A program made the translations under genes and the position numbers. Shown in pieces: positions 43,689-54,862 of a stretch of 64,000 bases of DNA. The notes under the pieces were generated by a model. The model was not told where the DNA came from, made no database searches, and saw nothing but the letters and a program-made list of their open reading frames with translations. The number at the start of each line of letters is the position of its first letter. Position 1 is the stretch's first letter. Where the stretch lies: the NCBI GenBank assembly GCA_945865925.1, contig CAMBFG010000002.1, positions 76,421 through 140,420 of the forward strand, in the 5' to 3' direction. Origin of the DNA: Dehalococcoides mccartyi. Its GTDB lineage: Bacteria > Chloroflexota > Dehalococcoidia > UBA2979.

Positions 43689-45197
43689 CTACTCAAGCGA
43701 GACGCCGTTGTAGAGCATCTCCGGGTCGCCACCGAAAACGTCACTGCGGAGATCCGCGACGACGACCACGGGGCGATCAGACACGATGACGACGCTGCCC
43801 ACCCAGTTGTCGGGGAGCTTGCCCTCATCCAGCGTGCGGAACGTGCGCGAGCCTTCGACGGGTACCGGCGAGTCCGGGAACAACCCACGCGGGAATTGTT
43901 TCGAGTAGTAGACGATGTACGCGTAGGTCGTGGAGCCGTCGAACGAGGCGACCCGGAACGTCGAGTTCCACCCGGCGCGCCCACCGAACGGGCCGTAGTT
44001 CTTGTTGATGACCGGCAGCACGACCTGACGCGACGCTTCGCCCGAGGTGAAGCCTCGGTAGTCGGAGAGCGAGCCGGTCGAAGAGAGCCGCTGCGCGACG
44101 ACCGTGATCGGCTCGATGGCCTGGATGCGCACGCTTCCCGTGAACGTCGAGGACAACGTGCGGTCCGCGGGCAGGCAGCCCAGCGTGGCGGGTTGCGACT
44201 GGTCGCACGTCATCGAGCCGAACACCGTGACCTTCGACTCGATCGAGACCTGCGCACCGGAGCCGTCACGGCCTTCAAAGCGCAGCGTGACCTCGTTCGG
44301 GGCACCGGGCGTGGCGCTGAAGATGCGGAAGCGAGTCGTGTACGACGCACCCGCCTCCACAGTCGCGCGGTCAATCATCGGCAGCAGCACGACGCGGCTC
44401 GTCTCGTCCTGCGACAGCGCACGATACGTCGACAGCCCCGCGCGCACGCGGTCGCGTGTGTCCACGGCCACGGAGAGCTGCTGCGCACTCGCGGCTACAC
44501 CCGTCGACGTGGCCAGCGTGCGCACGATTGCCGACCCGTCGAAGCCGAACGGCGCGGTGATCGTCGTCTCGTCACGCACCATCGAGGCGCGTGGCGCGAG
44601 GAACTCGCCGCCGCTCGGGCAGTTGCCCTGGCCTCCGGCTGGGTCGTTCGCCACCGGCGAAAGGCCGCCGATCGGGTAGTACTGGATCTGGACGCAGGCG
44701 CCCGAGTCCTTGCTCGTGTTCTCGATCGCGATCCGCGAGACGAGCGCCGCGGTGTTCGCCACCCATGGCAGGTAGTGCCTGTCCGTGCCGCTGCCGAGGC
44801 GCAGCGAGTCGCCGCCGAGTTGCAGCGTGCCGTCCGTCCGGATCAGGTCGCGCGCCAGCATCGCGACGAACGGCTGGTCGCCGACCAGGTATCCCGCGCC
44901 TCGATACCCCTTCGCGAGGGATTCGAGGGTCTGCTGGAAGAAGGAGCGCCCCGAGCCGGGCAAGATGGCGTCACAGACACCAACCTTCGGGCAGGAGTCC
45001 TTGGCCGCCTGCGAGCCGTCGCGGTTGTAGAAGGTGAGGTCGAGCGTCGCCGGGAGCGTCCCGACGTTCTGGACGCGAACCCAGGAGTTCTCCTCGGCCA
45101 GCCGAGCCTGCTGCGCCACGCCTCGGTCCGGCGCGAGCGCGAGTGCGCACAGCGCAGCGACCACCAGCAGCGTGGCAGCAGCCCGTCGAGGCGTCAT
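43689..45197 (-). CDS. Exported protein of unknown function (502 residues)
   Basis: Unrecognised. A signal peptide is clear: MTPRR, a hydrophobic stretch to about 22, then a GVAQQ region. The mature part is beta-rich with repeated units of similar type (for example SWVRVQNVGTLPATLDLTFYN and SRIAIENTSKDSGACVQIQYY), and Ser/Thr-rich. These units resemble Ig-like or adhesin-like surface modules. ATG at 45197; a TACTAT -10 on the minus strand lies near 45292. No anchoring signal is visible at the C-terminus, so it is probably secreted or loosely bound. Confidence 0.7.
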   Translation of the reverse strand: MTPRRAAATLLVVAALCALALAPDRGVAQQARLAEENSWVRVQNVGTLPATLDLTFYNRDGSQAAKDSCPKVGVCDAILPGSGRSFFQQTLESLAKGYRGAGYLVGDQPFVAMLARDLIRTDGTLQLGGDSLRLGSGTDRHYLPWVANTAALVSRIAIENTSKDSGACVQIQYYPIGGLSPVANDPAGGQGNCPSGGEFLAPRASMVRDETTITAPFGFDGSAIVRTLATSTGVAASAQQLSVAVDTRDRVRAGLSTYRALSQDETSRVVLLPMIDRATVEAGASYTTRFRIFSATPGAPNEVTLRFEGRDGSGAQVSIESKVTVFGSMTCDQSQPATLGCLPADRTLSSTFTGSVRIQAIEPITVVAQRLSSTGSLSDYRGFTSGEASRQVVLPVINKNYGPFGGRAGWNSTFRVASFDGSTTYAYIVYYSKQFPRGLFPDSPVPVEGSRTFRTLDEGKLPDNWVGSVVIVSDRPVVVVADLRSDVFGGDPEMLYNGVSLE

Positions 45198-45422
45198 CGA
45201 GTGCAGGAGTCGAGATGGGCGCAGCGCGTGCCGCAGCCCTCGGCGCAGGAGCACCGGCACGTCGCCCAACCTTCCATCCCCGCCGCGAATCCATAGTAGC
45301 GAGGCCGCTGGAACGGACGCACAGACAGCCGCCCACTCCTCGCGCTTGCGGCGAGGCGGGTGTTACCCTCCCCGTCGGGCCAGCCGAGGTACTCCGCAGA
45401 GGAACCACGACCGCCTGCTGTT

Positions 45423-45499
45423 CGGGGTGTAGCTCAGCTTGGCAGAGCGCTTCGTTCGGGACGAAGAGGTCCCCGGTTCAAATCCGGGCACCCCGACCA
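45423..45499 (+). tRNA. tRNA-Pro (anticodon CGG)
   Basis: Complete cloverleaf: acceptor CGGGGTG/CACCCCG, anticodon stem CTTCG/CGAAG around loop TTCGGGA with anticodon CGG, and T-arm with GTTCAAAT. Discriminator A and an encoded CCA end at 45499. The first base C is typical of bacterial tRNA-Pro. Confidence 0.97.
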
Positions 45500-45537
45500 T
45501 CACTCCCGCCTCCTCCAAAGTCCTCTCTCCGCGCGCG

Positions 45538-45543
45538 TAAGAT
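45538..45543 (+). promoter_or_regulatory. -10 hexamer TAAGAT of the leaderless gene at 45550
   Basis: TAAGAT ends 6 nt before ATG at 45550; no ribosome site lies between. It follows the tRNA by 39 nt. Confidence 0.5.
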
Positions 45544-45549
45544 GCCGCC

Positions 45550-46770
45550 ATGCCTGACGCCCCTCGACCTCGCGTCCTCATCACCCGCCTCGAGGACGAC
45601 TCGGGTGAGCGGTGGGAGGACTACGCCGACCGCGTTCGAGCCGCTGGCGGCGACCCGTTTGCCTTCGACGTCGCGGAATACCGGACTGGCGACGTCTTCC
45701 CCCCGCACGACGGTCTCGTCCTCACTGGTGGTGCCGACATCGACCCTGCGCGGTACGGCGAGCCGCCGCATGAGCGGTTAGGCACGCTCGTCCCCGCACG
45801 CGACGAGGCGGAGATTGCGCTGGCGCGGACGGCGCTCGCGGTCGGACGGCCGATGCTCGCGATCTGCCGGGGGATGCAGGTGATGAACGTCGCCTCGGGC
45901 GGCTCGTTGCACCAGCACATTGAGGAGCGCGAGCCGCACCGCAGCCGTCGCGGCGCGGACGGCGTCTCCATCGACTCCGGCTGGCACGGTGTCGAAGTGA
46001 CCAGCGGCACGCTGCTCGCTCAGATCGCGAAGGCGGTCCGGCTGCGCGTGAACTCGCGCCACCATCAGGCGGTGACGCGTGCGCGACTCGCGCCGGGCCT
46101 CGTCGCCAGCGCACTCACCTTGGAGGGCGGCTTCGAGGTCGTCGAGGCGATCGAGGCGCCGCATCATCCGTTCGCGCTGGGCGTGCAGTGGCACCCGGAG
46201 CGCACTGAGATGGCCGCCACGCCCGCCCTCGCTGCGAGTTCCGGCGCGCTGTTCGAGGCATTCCTCGGCGCGTGTGCAGCCTCGACGGCGACACCAGAGC
46301 GCGCGTTCCTGTACTTCGGGTACGGGTCGAGCATGGACGCGGAGCGCATGCGCCAGACAGCGCCGCGCGCACGGCTCATCGGCCCAGCGCGTCTGCCTGA
46401 CTATGCCCTCGCGTTCTCGATCGAGTCGAAGAATACGTGGCACGGCGGCGTGGCCGACATCGTGCCCGCACCGGGTGACGAGGTCTGGGGGGCGCTCTGG
46501 CTCATCCCAGCCGAGGAGTCGCATGCCCTCGATGAGCACGAGGGGTTGTTCCGCGAGCCGCCCGCCTACCGCCGCATGACCGTGGAGGTCACGACGCCCG
46601 CGGGTGACCGCGTACGCTGCCGCTCGTACCAGGTGGCCTCGCCCGACCCTCGGACGCCGCCGCCGTCGAAGGCGTTCAAGGACACGCTGCTGCGAGGCGC
46701 CCGCACGGTCGGCCTGCCGCCATCTTATGTCGCGCGACTCGCGGCGATCGAGGACAACGGGCGCGCCTAG
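45550..46770 (+). CDS. Peptidase C26-like amidotransferase fused to a GGCT-like domain
   Basis: A 406-residue fusion. Residues 1 to about 235 form a class-I glutamine-amidotransferase fold of the gamma-glutamyl-GABA hydrolase type (PuuD-like): LTGGADIDPARYGE, nucleophile C106 in AICRGMQ, H215 and E217 in VQWHPERTE. Residues about 250-406 are gamma-glutamylcyclotransferase-like: LYFGYGSSMDAERM, LPDYALAF, GALWLIPAEE and the acidic ALDEHEG. Both domains act on gamma-glutamyl bonds, so a two-step gamma-glutamyl breakdown is an attractive inference. Apparently leaderless. Confidence 0.83.
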   Translation: MPDAPRPRVLITRLEDDSGERWEDYADRVRAAGGDPFAFDVAEYRTGDVFPPHDGLVLTGGADIDPARYGEPPHERLGTLVPARDEAEIALARTALAVGRPMLAICRGMQVMNVASGGSLHQHIEEREPHRSRRGADGVSIDSGWHGVEVTSGTLLAQIAKAVRLRVNSRHHQAVTRARLAPGLVASALTLEGGFEVVEAIEAPHHPFALGVQWHPERTEMAATPALAASSGALFEAFLGACAASTATPERAFLYFGYGSSMDAERMRQTAPRARLIGPARLPDYALAFSIESKNTWHGGVADIVPAPGDEVWGALWLIPAEESHALDEHEGLFREPPAYRRMTVEVTTPAGDRVRCRSYQVASPDPRTPPPSKAFKDTLLRGARTVGLPPSYVARLAAIEDNGRA

Positions 46771-46821
46771 TCCCGCACGCGCTCGTACGCACACCCCTCG
46801 CAAGATTTTCCGAGAAACTGG

Positions 46822-46838
46822 ATCGACGTGATGTCGAT
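46822..46838. promoter_or_regulatory. Inverted repeat upstream of the DGPF/ECF pair
   Basis: ATCGAC-GTGAT-GTCGAT, a 6-bp inverted repeat with 5-nt spacer, lies 75 bp before the DGPF gene ATG. It could be an operator; the ECF promoter of this group is not recognisable to me by eye. Confidence 0.35.
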
Positions 46839-46913
46839 TTCGACCGTGCGCCTTCGTTTAGGGGTTGAGAAGCCCGACACGAGGCCGGGCACGCACCGAT
46901 GAGGAGTCCCGAG

Positions 46914-47270
46914 ATGAAGCAGTACCTGTTGTCCGTCCACGGCGTCGAGGGTGAGCCGATGCCCGCGCCGGAAGTCATCGAGCACATGTACGCAGCGGTC
47001 GACGTGTTCAACAAGAAGACGATGGAGAGCGGCAACTGGGTATTCGGTGGTGGTTTGCACCCCGCGAACACCGCGACCGTCGTCCGCAACGAGGGCGGCA
47101 AGGTGACGATGACCGACGGCCCCTTCATCGAAGCGAAAGAGCAGTTGGGTGGCTTCTGGGTCCTCAAGGCCGCTGACCTCGACGCCGCACTTGCCCTCGC
47201 GACTGAGGCCTCCGAGGCCTGCGGTGCGCCGGTCGAGGTGCGCCCGTTCCAGGACGAGGCCGAGGCGTAG
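46914..47270 (+). CDS. YCII-related DGPF-domain protein
   Basis: A 118-residue ferredoxin-fold protein with the typical start [14 protein letters not shown] and the DGPF motif in [18 protein letters not shown]. This family is almost always encoded beside an ECF42-type sigma factor, as here (the sigma ATG is 4 nt after its stop). Its role in that system is unsettled. ATG at 46914 has GAGGAG upstream. Confidence 0.85.
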   Translation: MKQYLLSVHGVEGEPMPAPEVIEHMYAAVDVFNKKTMESGNWVFGGGLHPANTATVVRNEGGKVTMTDGPFIEAKEQLGGFWVLKAADLDAALALATEASEACGAPVEVRPFQDEAEA

Positions 47271-47274
47271 CACG

Positions 47275-48609
47275 ATGCCCCCTCGCGTGGGCGAAGCCGA
47301 CATCGAGCGGGTGTTCCGCGACGAGTCGGCACGGGCGGTGGCATCCCTGGTCCGCTTCTGCGGCGACATTTCGCTCGCCGAGGAAGCGGTCCAGGAGGCC
47401 TTCGAGGTCGCGCTCCGGCGCTGGCCGTCCGAAGGCCTGCCACCCAGCCCGGCGGGGTGGATTATCACCACCGCTCGCAATCGCGCCCTCGACTGGCTGC
47501 GCCGCGAGAGCACCCGCGACGGCCGCCACCGCCAGGCGCACCTACTCCACACTCCCGATGAACCGTCCGAGGTGGGCCCCGTGGACGACGACCGGCTGCG
47601 ACTGATCTTCACCTGCTGCCACCCGGCACTCGCGGCAGAGGCCCAGGTTGCGCTGACACTGCGCCTGATCGCCGGCCTGCAGACGCCAGAGATCGCAAGG
47701 GCGTTCCTCGCGTCCGAGTCGACGATGGCGCAGCGGTTGGTACGCGCGAAGAACAAGATCCGCGACGCCGGGATCCCCTACCGCGTGCCGGATGACGCCG
47801 ACCTGCCGGCCCGCCTGCGCCCCGTGCTGTCGGTGATCTACCTCGTCTTCAACGAGGGCTACGTGACGACCTCCGGCGAGAGCCTCGTGCGCGCCGACCT
47901 CTGCCACGAGGCGATCCGGCTCGCGCACCTGCTGCTGGAACTGATGCCGGACGAGGCAGAGGTCAAGGGACTGCTCGCACTGCTGCTGCTGACGGAGGCG
48001 CGTCGTGCCGCGCGCACGACCACCGATGGCGCCCTCGTGCGGCTGGGTGAGCAGGACCGCTCGCTCTGGGACCGCGCGTTGATCGAGGAGGGTCACACGC
48101 TCGTGCGCGCCTGCCTGCGGCTGAACCGACCGGGGCCGTACCAGATCCAGGCGGCCATCGCCGCCGTCCACACCGACGCTAGCGAGGCCGCCTCGACGGA
48201 GTGGTCGCAGATCGTCGCGCTCTACGACCAACTGCTCGTATTCATACCGACACCGATCGTCGCGCTCAACCGCGCGATCGCCATCGCGGAACTCGAAGGA
48301 CCTACGGCCGCGCTGGCCGCAGTCGAGCCGCTCGACCTCGATGGGTACTACCTGTTCCACGCCACGCGCGGCGACCTGCTCGACCGGCTGGGGCGTCCCG
48401 TCGAGGCCTCCGAGGCGTTCGCCCGCGCCCTCGCCCTGACGCAGAACGAGGCGGAGCGGACGTATCTGCGGGAACGACGCGGCGGCAGTGTGACCACTAG
48501 CGCATGGCACGGAGCCTCCTATGACCCCTCGAACCACCCGCCTCGTTGCCGCGGCATCGGCCGCCCTGTTGAGCCTCACGCTCGCCGCACCGGTGCTGGC
48601 CGGACATGA
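47275..48609 (+). CDS. ECF42-type RNA polymerase sigma factor
   Basis: A sigma-70-like factor with the long SnoaL/TPR-like C-terminal extension of group ECF42. Sigma2 spans about residues 10-75, with [17 protein letters not shown] and [18 protein letters not shown]. Sigma4 is near 105-165 ([23 protein letters not shown]). The C-terminal domain starts [15 protein letters not shown] and ends [13 protein letters not shown]. Translation continues beyond the usual end by about 45 residues and runs 89 nt into the next gene in a different frame. The DGPF gene precedes it by 4 nt. No anti-sigma factor is seen; the C-terminal domain is thought to fill that role. Confidence 0.85.
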   Translation: MPPRVGEADIERVFRDESARAVASLVRFCGDISLAEEAVQEAFEVALRRWPSEGLPPSPAGWIITTARNRALDWLRRESTRDGRHRQAHLLHTPDEPSEVGPVDDDRLRLIFTCCHPALAAEAQVALTLRLIAGLQTPEIARAFLASESTMAQRLVRAKNKIRDAGIPYRVPDDADLPARLRPVLSVIYLVFNEGYVTTSGESLVRADLCHEAIRLAHLLLELMPDEAEVKGLLALLLLTEARRAARTTTDGALVRLGEQDRSLWDRALIEEGHTLVRACLRLNRPGPYQIQAAIAAVHTDASEAASTEWSQIVALYDQLLVFIPTPIVALNRAIAIAELEGPTAALAAVEPLDLDGYYLFHATRGDLLDRLGRPVEASEAFARALALTQNEAERTYLRERRGGSVTTSAWHGASYDPSNHPPRCRGIGRPVEPHARRTGAGRT

Positions 48610-49165
48610 CACGCGCCTGATCGGGCAGACCGATGGCGCGCTTCAGCAGGCGACCACCACGCCGACGCCCACTGGCACACCAGGACGCGGTCCCGAGGGT
48701 CGCGGCCCGGAGAACGCCCCCGGCCGAGCGACTGGGACACCGTCCGGTAGCACCACGCCGAGCGCGACGGGGCGTGATCGGGCCAAGACGCCACCGACCC
48801 TGCCGGCGAACGCCTCGGAGCGTGCGCGCACTGTCGTCCAGGCCGTTTTCGAGCGAAACCAGCAGGTGCGCGACCTCATGGCCCAACTCCGTACGGCACG
48901 TGGCCTCCCGAACAGCGGTGCGGAGGAGGACGTCACGGACGAATTCGCGAAGAACGCAAAGCAGAAGCGCTCCAGCGATCAGGTGGTCGACTCAAAGGCC
49001 CTCACGCCCGAACAGCGCGAGCAGTTCCAGGCGCAGTTGAAGGCGATTATGGCTGCGTTCGCTGAGACACTCCGCCAGTCCGCGAGCACGACTACCGAAG
49101 GCAACTCAACGGCGAGCCCCACCACGACCGCCACCGCGACGACCACGGCTACTGCGCGGCCATAG
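48521..49165 (+). CDS. Hypothetical secreted protein, Thr/Pro-rich
   Basis: Unrecognised, 214 residues. A signal peptide (hydrophobic core to about 25, cleavage near VLAGH), a Thr/Pro/Gly linker rich in TPTPTGTP, a helical middle with [20 protein letters not shown], and a Thr-rich tail. It overlaps the 3' end of the sigma gene by 89 nt in another frame. CGGAGCCTCCT before ATG at 48521 is a weak ribosome site. The lipoprotein gene follows after 9 nt. Confidence 0.65.
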   Translation: MTPRTTRLVAAASAALLSLTLAAPVLAGHDTRLIGQTDGALQQATTTPTPTGTPGRGPEGRGPENAPGRATGTPSGSTTPSATGRDRAKTPPTLPANASERARTVVQAVFERNQQVRDLMAQLRTARGLPNSGAEEDVTDEFAKNAKQKRSSDQVVDSKALTPEQREQFQAQLKAIMAAFAETLRQSASTTTEGNSTASPTTTATATTTATARP

Positions 49166-49174
49166 GAGATCCCG

Positions 49175-49669
49175 ATGCGATACCTCGCCTTGACAGGTGC
49201 GGTCCTGGCCGCGTTCACGCTTGCAGGCTGCGGATCAGATGACCCCGCCGCACCGCCAGCCGCGACCGCCGCAGCAAGCGCTGCGTCCACCTCGGCGACG
49301 ACCGCTGGGAGCGCGAACTACGCCGGCGACGCTCGCACCCTGCTGACCGACCTCGGCACGGCGCAGCGAGGCTTAGCGGACGCACTCGCCGCGAACACGC
49401 CGCTGTCGGACGCGTGGAAACAGGGCGTCACGGCACGAGTCACAGCGCTGGCCGCCATCGAGGAACGTGCGCAGAAGCTCGTCCCACCGGCCGCGCAGCA
49501 GTCAAGTAACACCCAGTTGTTGCTCGCCATCCGGCGCACCCGCGAGGCTGCGGACACCATTTCGGTGGCTGTCTCCGAGGGCAATGTGTCGATGCTGGAG
49601 CGGGCCAATTCGTTGCTGTCAGATGCTGCCTTCCAGACCTCTGCTGCCGTCGCTGTCCTGCCCCGGTAG
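49175..49669 (+). CDS. Hypothetical lipoprotein (164 residues)
   Basis: Unrecognised. The lipobox LAGC (C19) after a hydrophobic start marks it as a lipoprotein. An Ala/Ser/Thr-rich linker and a helical domain (RTLLTDLGTAQRGLADALAA, LAAIEERAQKLVPPAAQ) follow. AGGAG precedes ATG at 49175. It pairs with the secreted protein 9 nt upstream, perhaps as one surface module with the sigma-factor operon. Confidence 0.65.
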   Translation: MRYLALTGAVLAAFTLAGCGSDDPAAPPAATAAASAASTSATTAGSANYAGDARTLLTDLGTAQRGLADALAANTPLSDAWKQGVTARVTALAAIEERAQKLVPPAAQQSSNTQLLLAIRRTREAADTISVAVSEGNVSMLERANSLLSDAAFQTSAAVAVLPR

Positions 49670-49698
49670 GTGACCTGAGGGCCGGCTGCGGGCTCCTC

Positions 49699-49729
49699 GC
49701 CCCCGCCATCGCAGTCCCGATGGTGGGGC
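49699..49729. terminator. Hairpin after the lipoprotein gene
   Basis: GCCCCCGCCATCG / CGATGGTGGGGC forms a stem of about 12 bp with one small bulge around CAGTCC, 30 nt after the stop. A short CCTTCT run follows; intrinsic or factor-assisted termination is likely. Confidence 0.5.
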
Positions 49730-49760
49730 GCGTCCTTCTACCCTGACCAGATTCAGAATC

Positions 49761-49801
49761 GCCCCTTCCAGAGGCCCCCCATCGGGTCGTTCGGAAGGGG
49801 C
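49761..49801. promoter_or_regulatory. Inverted repeat just upstream of the gyrA promoter
   Basis: GCCCCTTCC (49761-49769) and GGAAGGGGC (49793-49801) are perfect 9-nt arms around a 23-nt spacer; the right arm ends 9 nt before the TAGAAT hexamer. It may be a supercoiling-sensitive or operator element, or part of the upstream terminator. Confidence 0.4.
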
Positions 49802-49809
49802 TGCGCTGG

Positions 49810-49815
49810 TAGAAT
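49810..49815 (+). promoter_or_regulatory. Candidate -10 TAGAAT of gyrA
   Basis: CGCTGGTAGAAT resembles the element at 28361-28372 upstream of the helicase. It predicts a leader of about 53 nt before the gyrA ATG. Confidence 0.5.
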
Positions 49816-49874
49816 TAGAAGCCTAGAAACCCCTCCGCACGACTCCCCCGTCGGACCCCGCGAAGGGTGACTGA

Positions 49875-52454
<2,580 letters not shown>

Positions 52455-52515
52455 GTCGAGGCTCGGCCTCGCGGGTACACTCACCGCGCACCGGCGGCGA
52501 GACAGGCGGGCTCGA

Positions 52516-53313
52516 ATGGCTGATCAGGACACCACGGTTGAGGTCATGCAGGCCGTGCGAGAAGGGCCCGTCGCCACGCTGTGGTTGAACCGCCCGGAGC
52601 GCCTGAACGCCCTCAACACCGCGCTGATCGAGGCCGCCGCACACCAACTCGCCACCTGGGAGGCTGACCCTGGCGTACGTGTCGTGCTGCTGCGAGGGCG
52701 CGGGCGCGCGTTCTGCGCCGGCGATGACCTCAGCGGGATGGGCGACCCCGAGGTGCGCGCAGCGATGGACTTCACGCTGCGACGTGAGCAGGGCTATGAG
52801 CGCCTGTTCAAGGTGATCTACGACCTGCGCAAACCCGTCATCGCCGTGCTCCACGGCCACGCCGTCGGCGCGGGCGCGATGATCGCGCTCGCCTCGGACG
52901 TCCGTATTGCGGCGAACGATGCGCGCATCGGCTTCCCGTTCGTGCAGCGAGGCATCACGGGCGGCACGGCACTGGTCGCGCGCTACGTCGGCTTCGGCAA
53001 GGCGCATGAGTTGCTGCTGACCGGCGACCCCGTCACCGGCGACGAGGCAGAGCGCATCGGCCTCGTGACGCAGGCGGTGCCAGCGGGCGAGCTCGATGCT
53101 GCGGCGGCGAGCTGGGCGGGCCGCTTCGCGACAGCGCCGACGAAGGTGCTGGGGTTCCAGAAGTACCAACTGCACCACGGCATGAACCAGTCCGTGGACA
53201 CCGCATTCGCGCTGAACTCGTTCGGCGCGCTGCTGTCCCCCACGGCGAAGGACTCCGAGGAAGGTCGACTCGCCTTCAAGGAGAAGCGTCGTCCCGAGTT
53301 CAAGGGCAACTGA
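52516..53313 (+). CDS. Enoyl-CoA hydratase/isomerase family protein
   Basis: A 265-residue crotonase-fold protein. WLNRPERLNALN, the oxyanion AFCAGDDLSGM and GHAVGAGAMIALASDVRIA with FPFVQRGITGG are typical. At the first catalytic Glu position the sequence reads FVQRGI rather than the classical ELGI-like motif, so true hydratase activity is uncertain. ATG at 52516; a TACACT hexamer lies upstream near 52475. thiL starts 6 nt after its stop. Confidence 0.85.
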   Translation: MADQDTTVEVMQAVREGPVATLWLNRPERLNALNTALIEAAAHQLATWEADPGVRVVLLRGRGRAFCAGDDLSGMGDPEVRAAMDFTLRREQGYERLFKVIYDLRKPVIAVLHGHAVGAGAMIALASDVRIAANDARIGFPFVQRGITGGTALVARYVGFGKAHELLLTGDPVTGDEAERIGLVTQAVPAGELDAAAASWAGRFATAPTKVLGFQKYQLHHGMNQSVDTAFALNSFGALLSPTAKDSEEGRLAFKEKRRPEFKGN

Positions 53314-53319
53314 CCGCCC

Positions 53320-54372
53320 ATGCCCGAAACACCCGAGGCGACTTCAGAAGCCCACGAGGCGCCGGTCAGCGTCCTCGGTGAGTTCACGCTGATCGACCGC
53401 ATCATCGCGCGCCTCGGCGAGGCTGCCGCGAGCGACCTCGTGGTCCCACCGGGCGACGACGCAGCGGCGTGGCGCACAGGCCCGGGACTCGCGGTGGGCA
53501 CCATCGACGCGCTCGTGGAAGGCACCCACTGGCGCACGGACACGATGGCCTGGGGTGACGTCGGCTGGCGCGCGGTGACGGCAAACGTGAGCGACCTGGC
53601 CGCGATGGGCGCCGAGCCGCAATATCTGCTGATCGCGACGACGCTCGGCCCCGCCCTCACCATCGACGATCTCGATGGGCTGATCGACGGCATCGCCGAG
53701 TCGTGCCGGTTCCACAGCGTGCGCGTCGCCGGCGGCGATGTCGTGCGCGGCCCCGCGACGGCGATCGCGATCGCCGCATACGGACGGATCGAGGGCGGCA
53801 CTGCCGACGCCCCCCTGCTGCGCCGCTCGCGTGCGCGTGCGGGCGACTTCGTCGCCGTCTCTGGCACCCCGGGCGCCTCGGGCGCTGGCCTCGCACTGAT
53901 CGAGGCGGGGCGCGGCGCCGAGGTGGGCATCGAGATGCTGTTGCTGGCACATCGACGGCCGGTCGCGCGCGTGGCGCTCGGGCGCGCCGCTGCGGCCTCG
54001 GGCCTGCGTTGCGGGATGGACATCTCCGATGGGCTGCTGCAGGATCTCGGCCACATCGCCGAAGGTTCGGAGGTCGGCATCGAATTGGCTGCGGCATCGC
54101 TGCCCCTTCACCCCGCTGCCGTCGAGGCGCTGGGTGCGCGCATGGCGCTCGACCTGGCACTCGGTGGTGGGGAGGACTTTGAACTGATCCTCGTCGGCCC
54201 GCGGGAGGCACTCGTGCGGCTGGACACGCCTGAGGTACCCGTCACGCTCGTGGGGCGTGTCGTCCCCGACCACCCGGGCGAGGTGGTCGTCTGGGGCGCG
54301 GACGGCGAGGCCTACGAGCCACCTCGACGCGGCTGGGACCAGACGCGCGACTCTGGCGAGCGGCGCTCCTAA
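53320..54372 (+). CDS. thiL: Thiamine-monophosphate kinase
   Basis: A 350-residue PurM-fold kinase that makes thiamine diphosphate from the monophosphate. PPGDDAAAW near 45, VGTIDALVEGTHWRTD near 65, ANVSDLAAMGAEP, GGDVVRGP and a C-terminal GMDISDGLLQDLGH plus GGGEDFELI are diagnostic. It lies 6 nt downstream of the crotonase gene. No other thiamine gene is near. Its TAA is part of the tsaE -10. Confidence 0.94.
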   Translation: MPETPEATSEAHEAPVSVLGEFTLIDRIIARLGEAAASDLVVPPGDDAAAWRTGPGLAVGTIDALVEGTHWRTDTMAWGDVGWRAVTANVSDLAAMGAEPQYLLIATTLGPALTIDDLDGLIDGIAESCRFHSVRVAGGDVVRGPATAIAIAAYGRIEGGTADAPLLRRSRARAGDFVAVSGTPGASGAGLALIEAGRGAEVGIEMLLLAHRRPVARVALGRAAAASGLRCGMDISDGLLQDLGHIAEGSEVGIELAAASLPLHPAAVEALGARMALDLALGGGEDFELILVGPREALVRLDTPEVPVTLVGRVVPDHPGEVVVWGADGEAYEPPRRGWDQTRDSGERRS

Positions 54373-54375
54373 CCT
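54370..54375 (+). promoter_or_regulatory. -10 hexamer TAACCT of leaderless tsaE
   Basis: TAACCT, beginning with the thiL stop codon, ends 7 nt before the tsaE ATG at 54383; no ribosome site is present. Confidence 0.4.
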
Positions 54376-54382
54376 CGTACCC

Positions 54383-54862
54383 ATGAGTACCGCCAACCGG
54401 CTCACCCTCGTCACCACCGGTGTCGCGCAGACGCGCACCCTCGGCCGCCGCCTCGCCAAGATGCTGCGCGAGGGCGATGTGGTGCTCTTGCAGGGGACGC
54501 TGGGCGCGGGGAAGACCGCGTTCGCACAGGGCGTCGGGCAGGGGCTGAAGGTCGAGACGGCCGTCACCAGCCCCACCTTCGTGCTGCTCGCCCGTCACGA
54601 CGGCCCGCGCCGCCTCTACCACGCCGACCTCTACCGCCTCACCGACCCCGCAGAGGTGGCAGACCTCCACCTGATCGAGGAAGCACACGACGGCGTCCTG
54701 CTCATCGAATGGCCCGAGCGTGGGATGGGCGTCCTTCCGGGCGAGCACCTGCTCGTCATCCTCGAAGGTGTCGAGGGCGAACCGAAGCACCGCCGGATCA
54801 CGATCGCGTCGAGCGGCACGCGGTACGACCGCGTCCTGGACGGGCTAGGCGCGCGTGGTTAG
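54383..54862 (+). CDS. tsaE: t6A synthesis ATPase TsaE
   Basis: A 159-residue P-loop ATPase that supports threonylcarbamoyl transfer to A37 of tRNAs. Walker A GTLGAGKT (38-45), switch-like SPTFVLL, HADLYRL and IEWPERG are typical. The tsaB gene overlaps its end by 8 nt. tsaD and tsaC are not in the window. Confidence 0.94.
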   Translation: MSTANRLTLVTTGVAQTRTLGRRLAKMLREGDVVLLQGTLGAGKTAFAQGVGQGLKVETAVTSPTFVLLARHDGPRRLYHADLYRLTDPAEVADLHLIEEAHDGVLLIEWPERGMGVLPGEHLLVILEGVEGEPKHRRITIASSGTRYDRVLDGLGARG

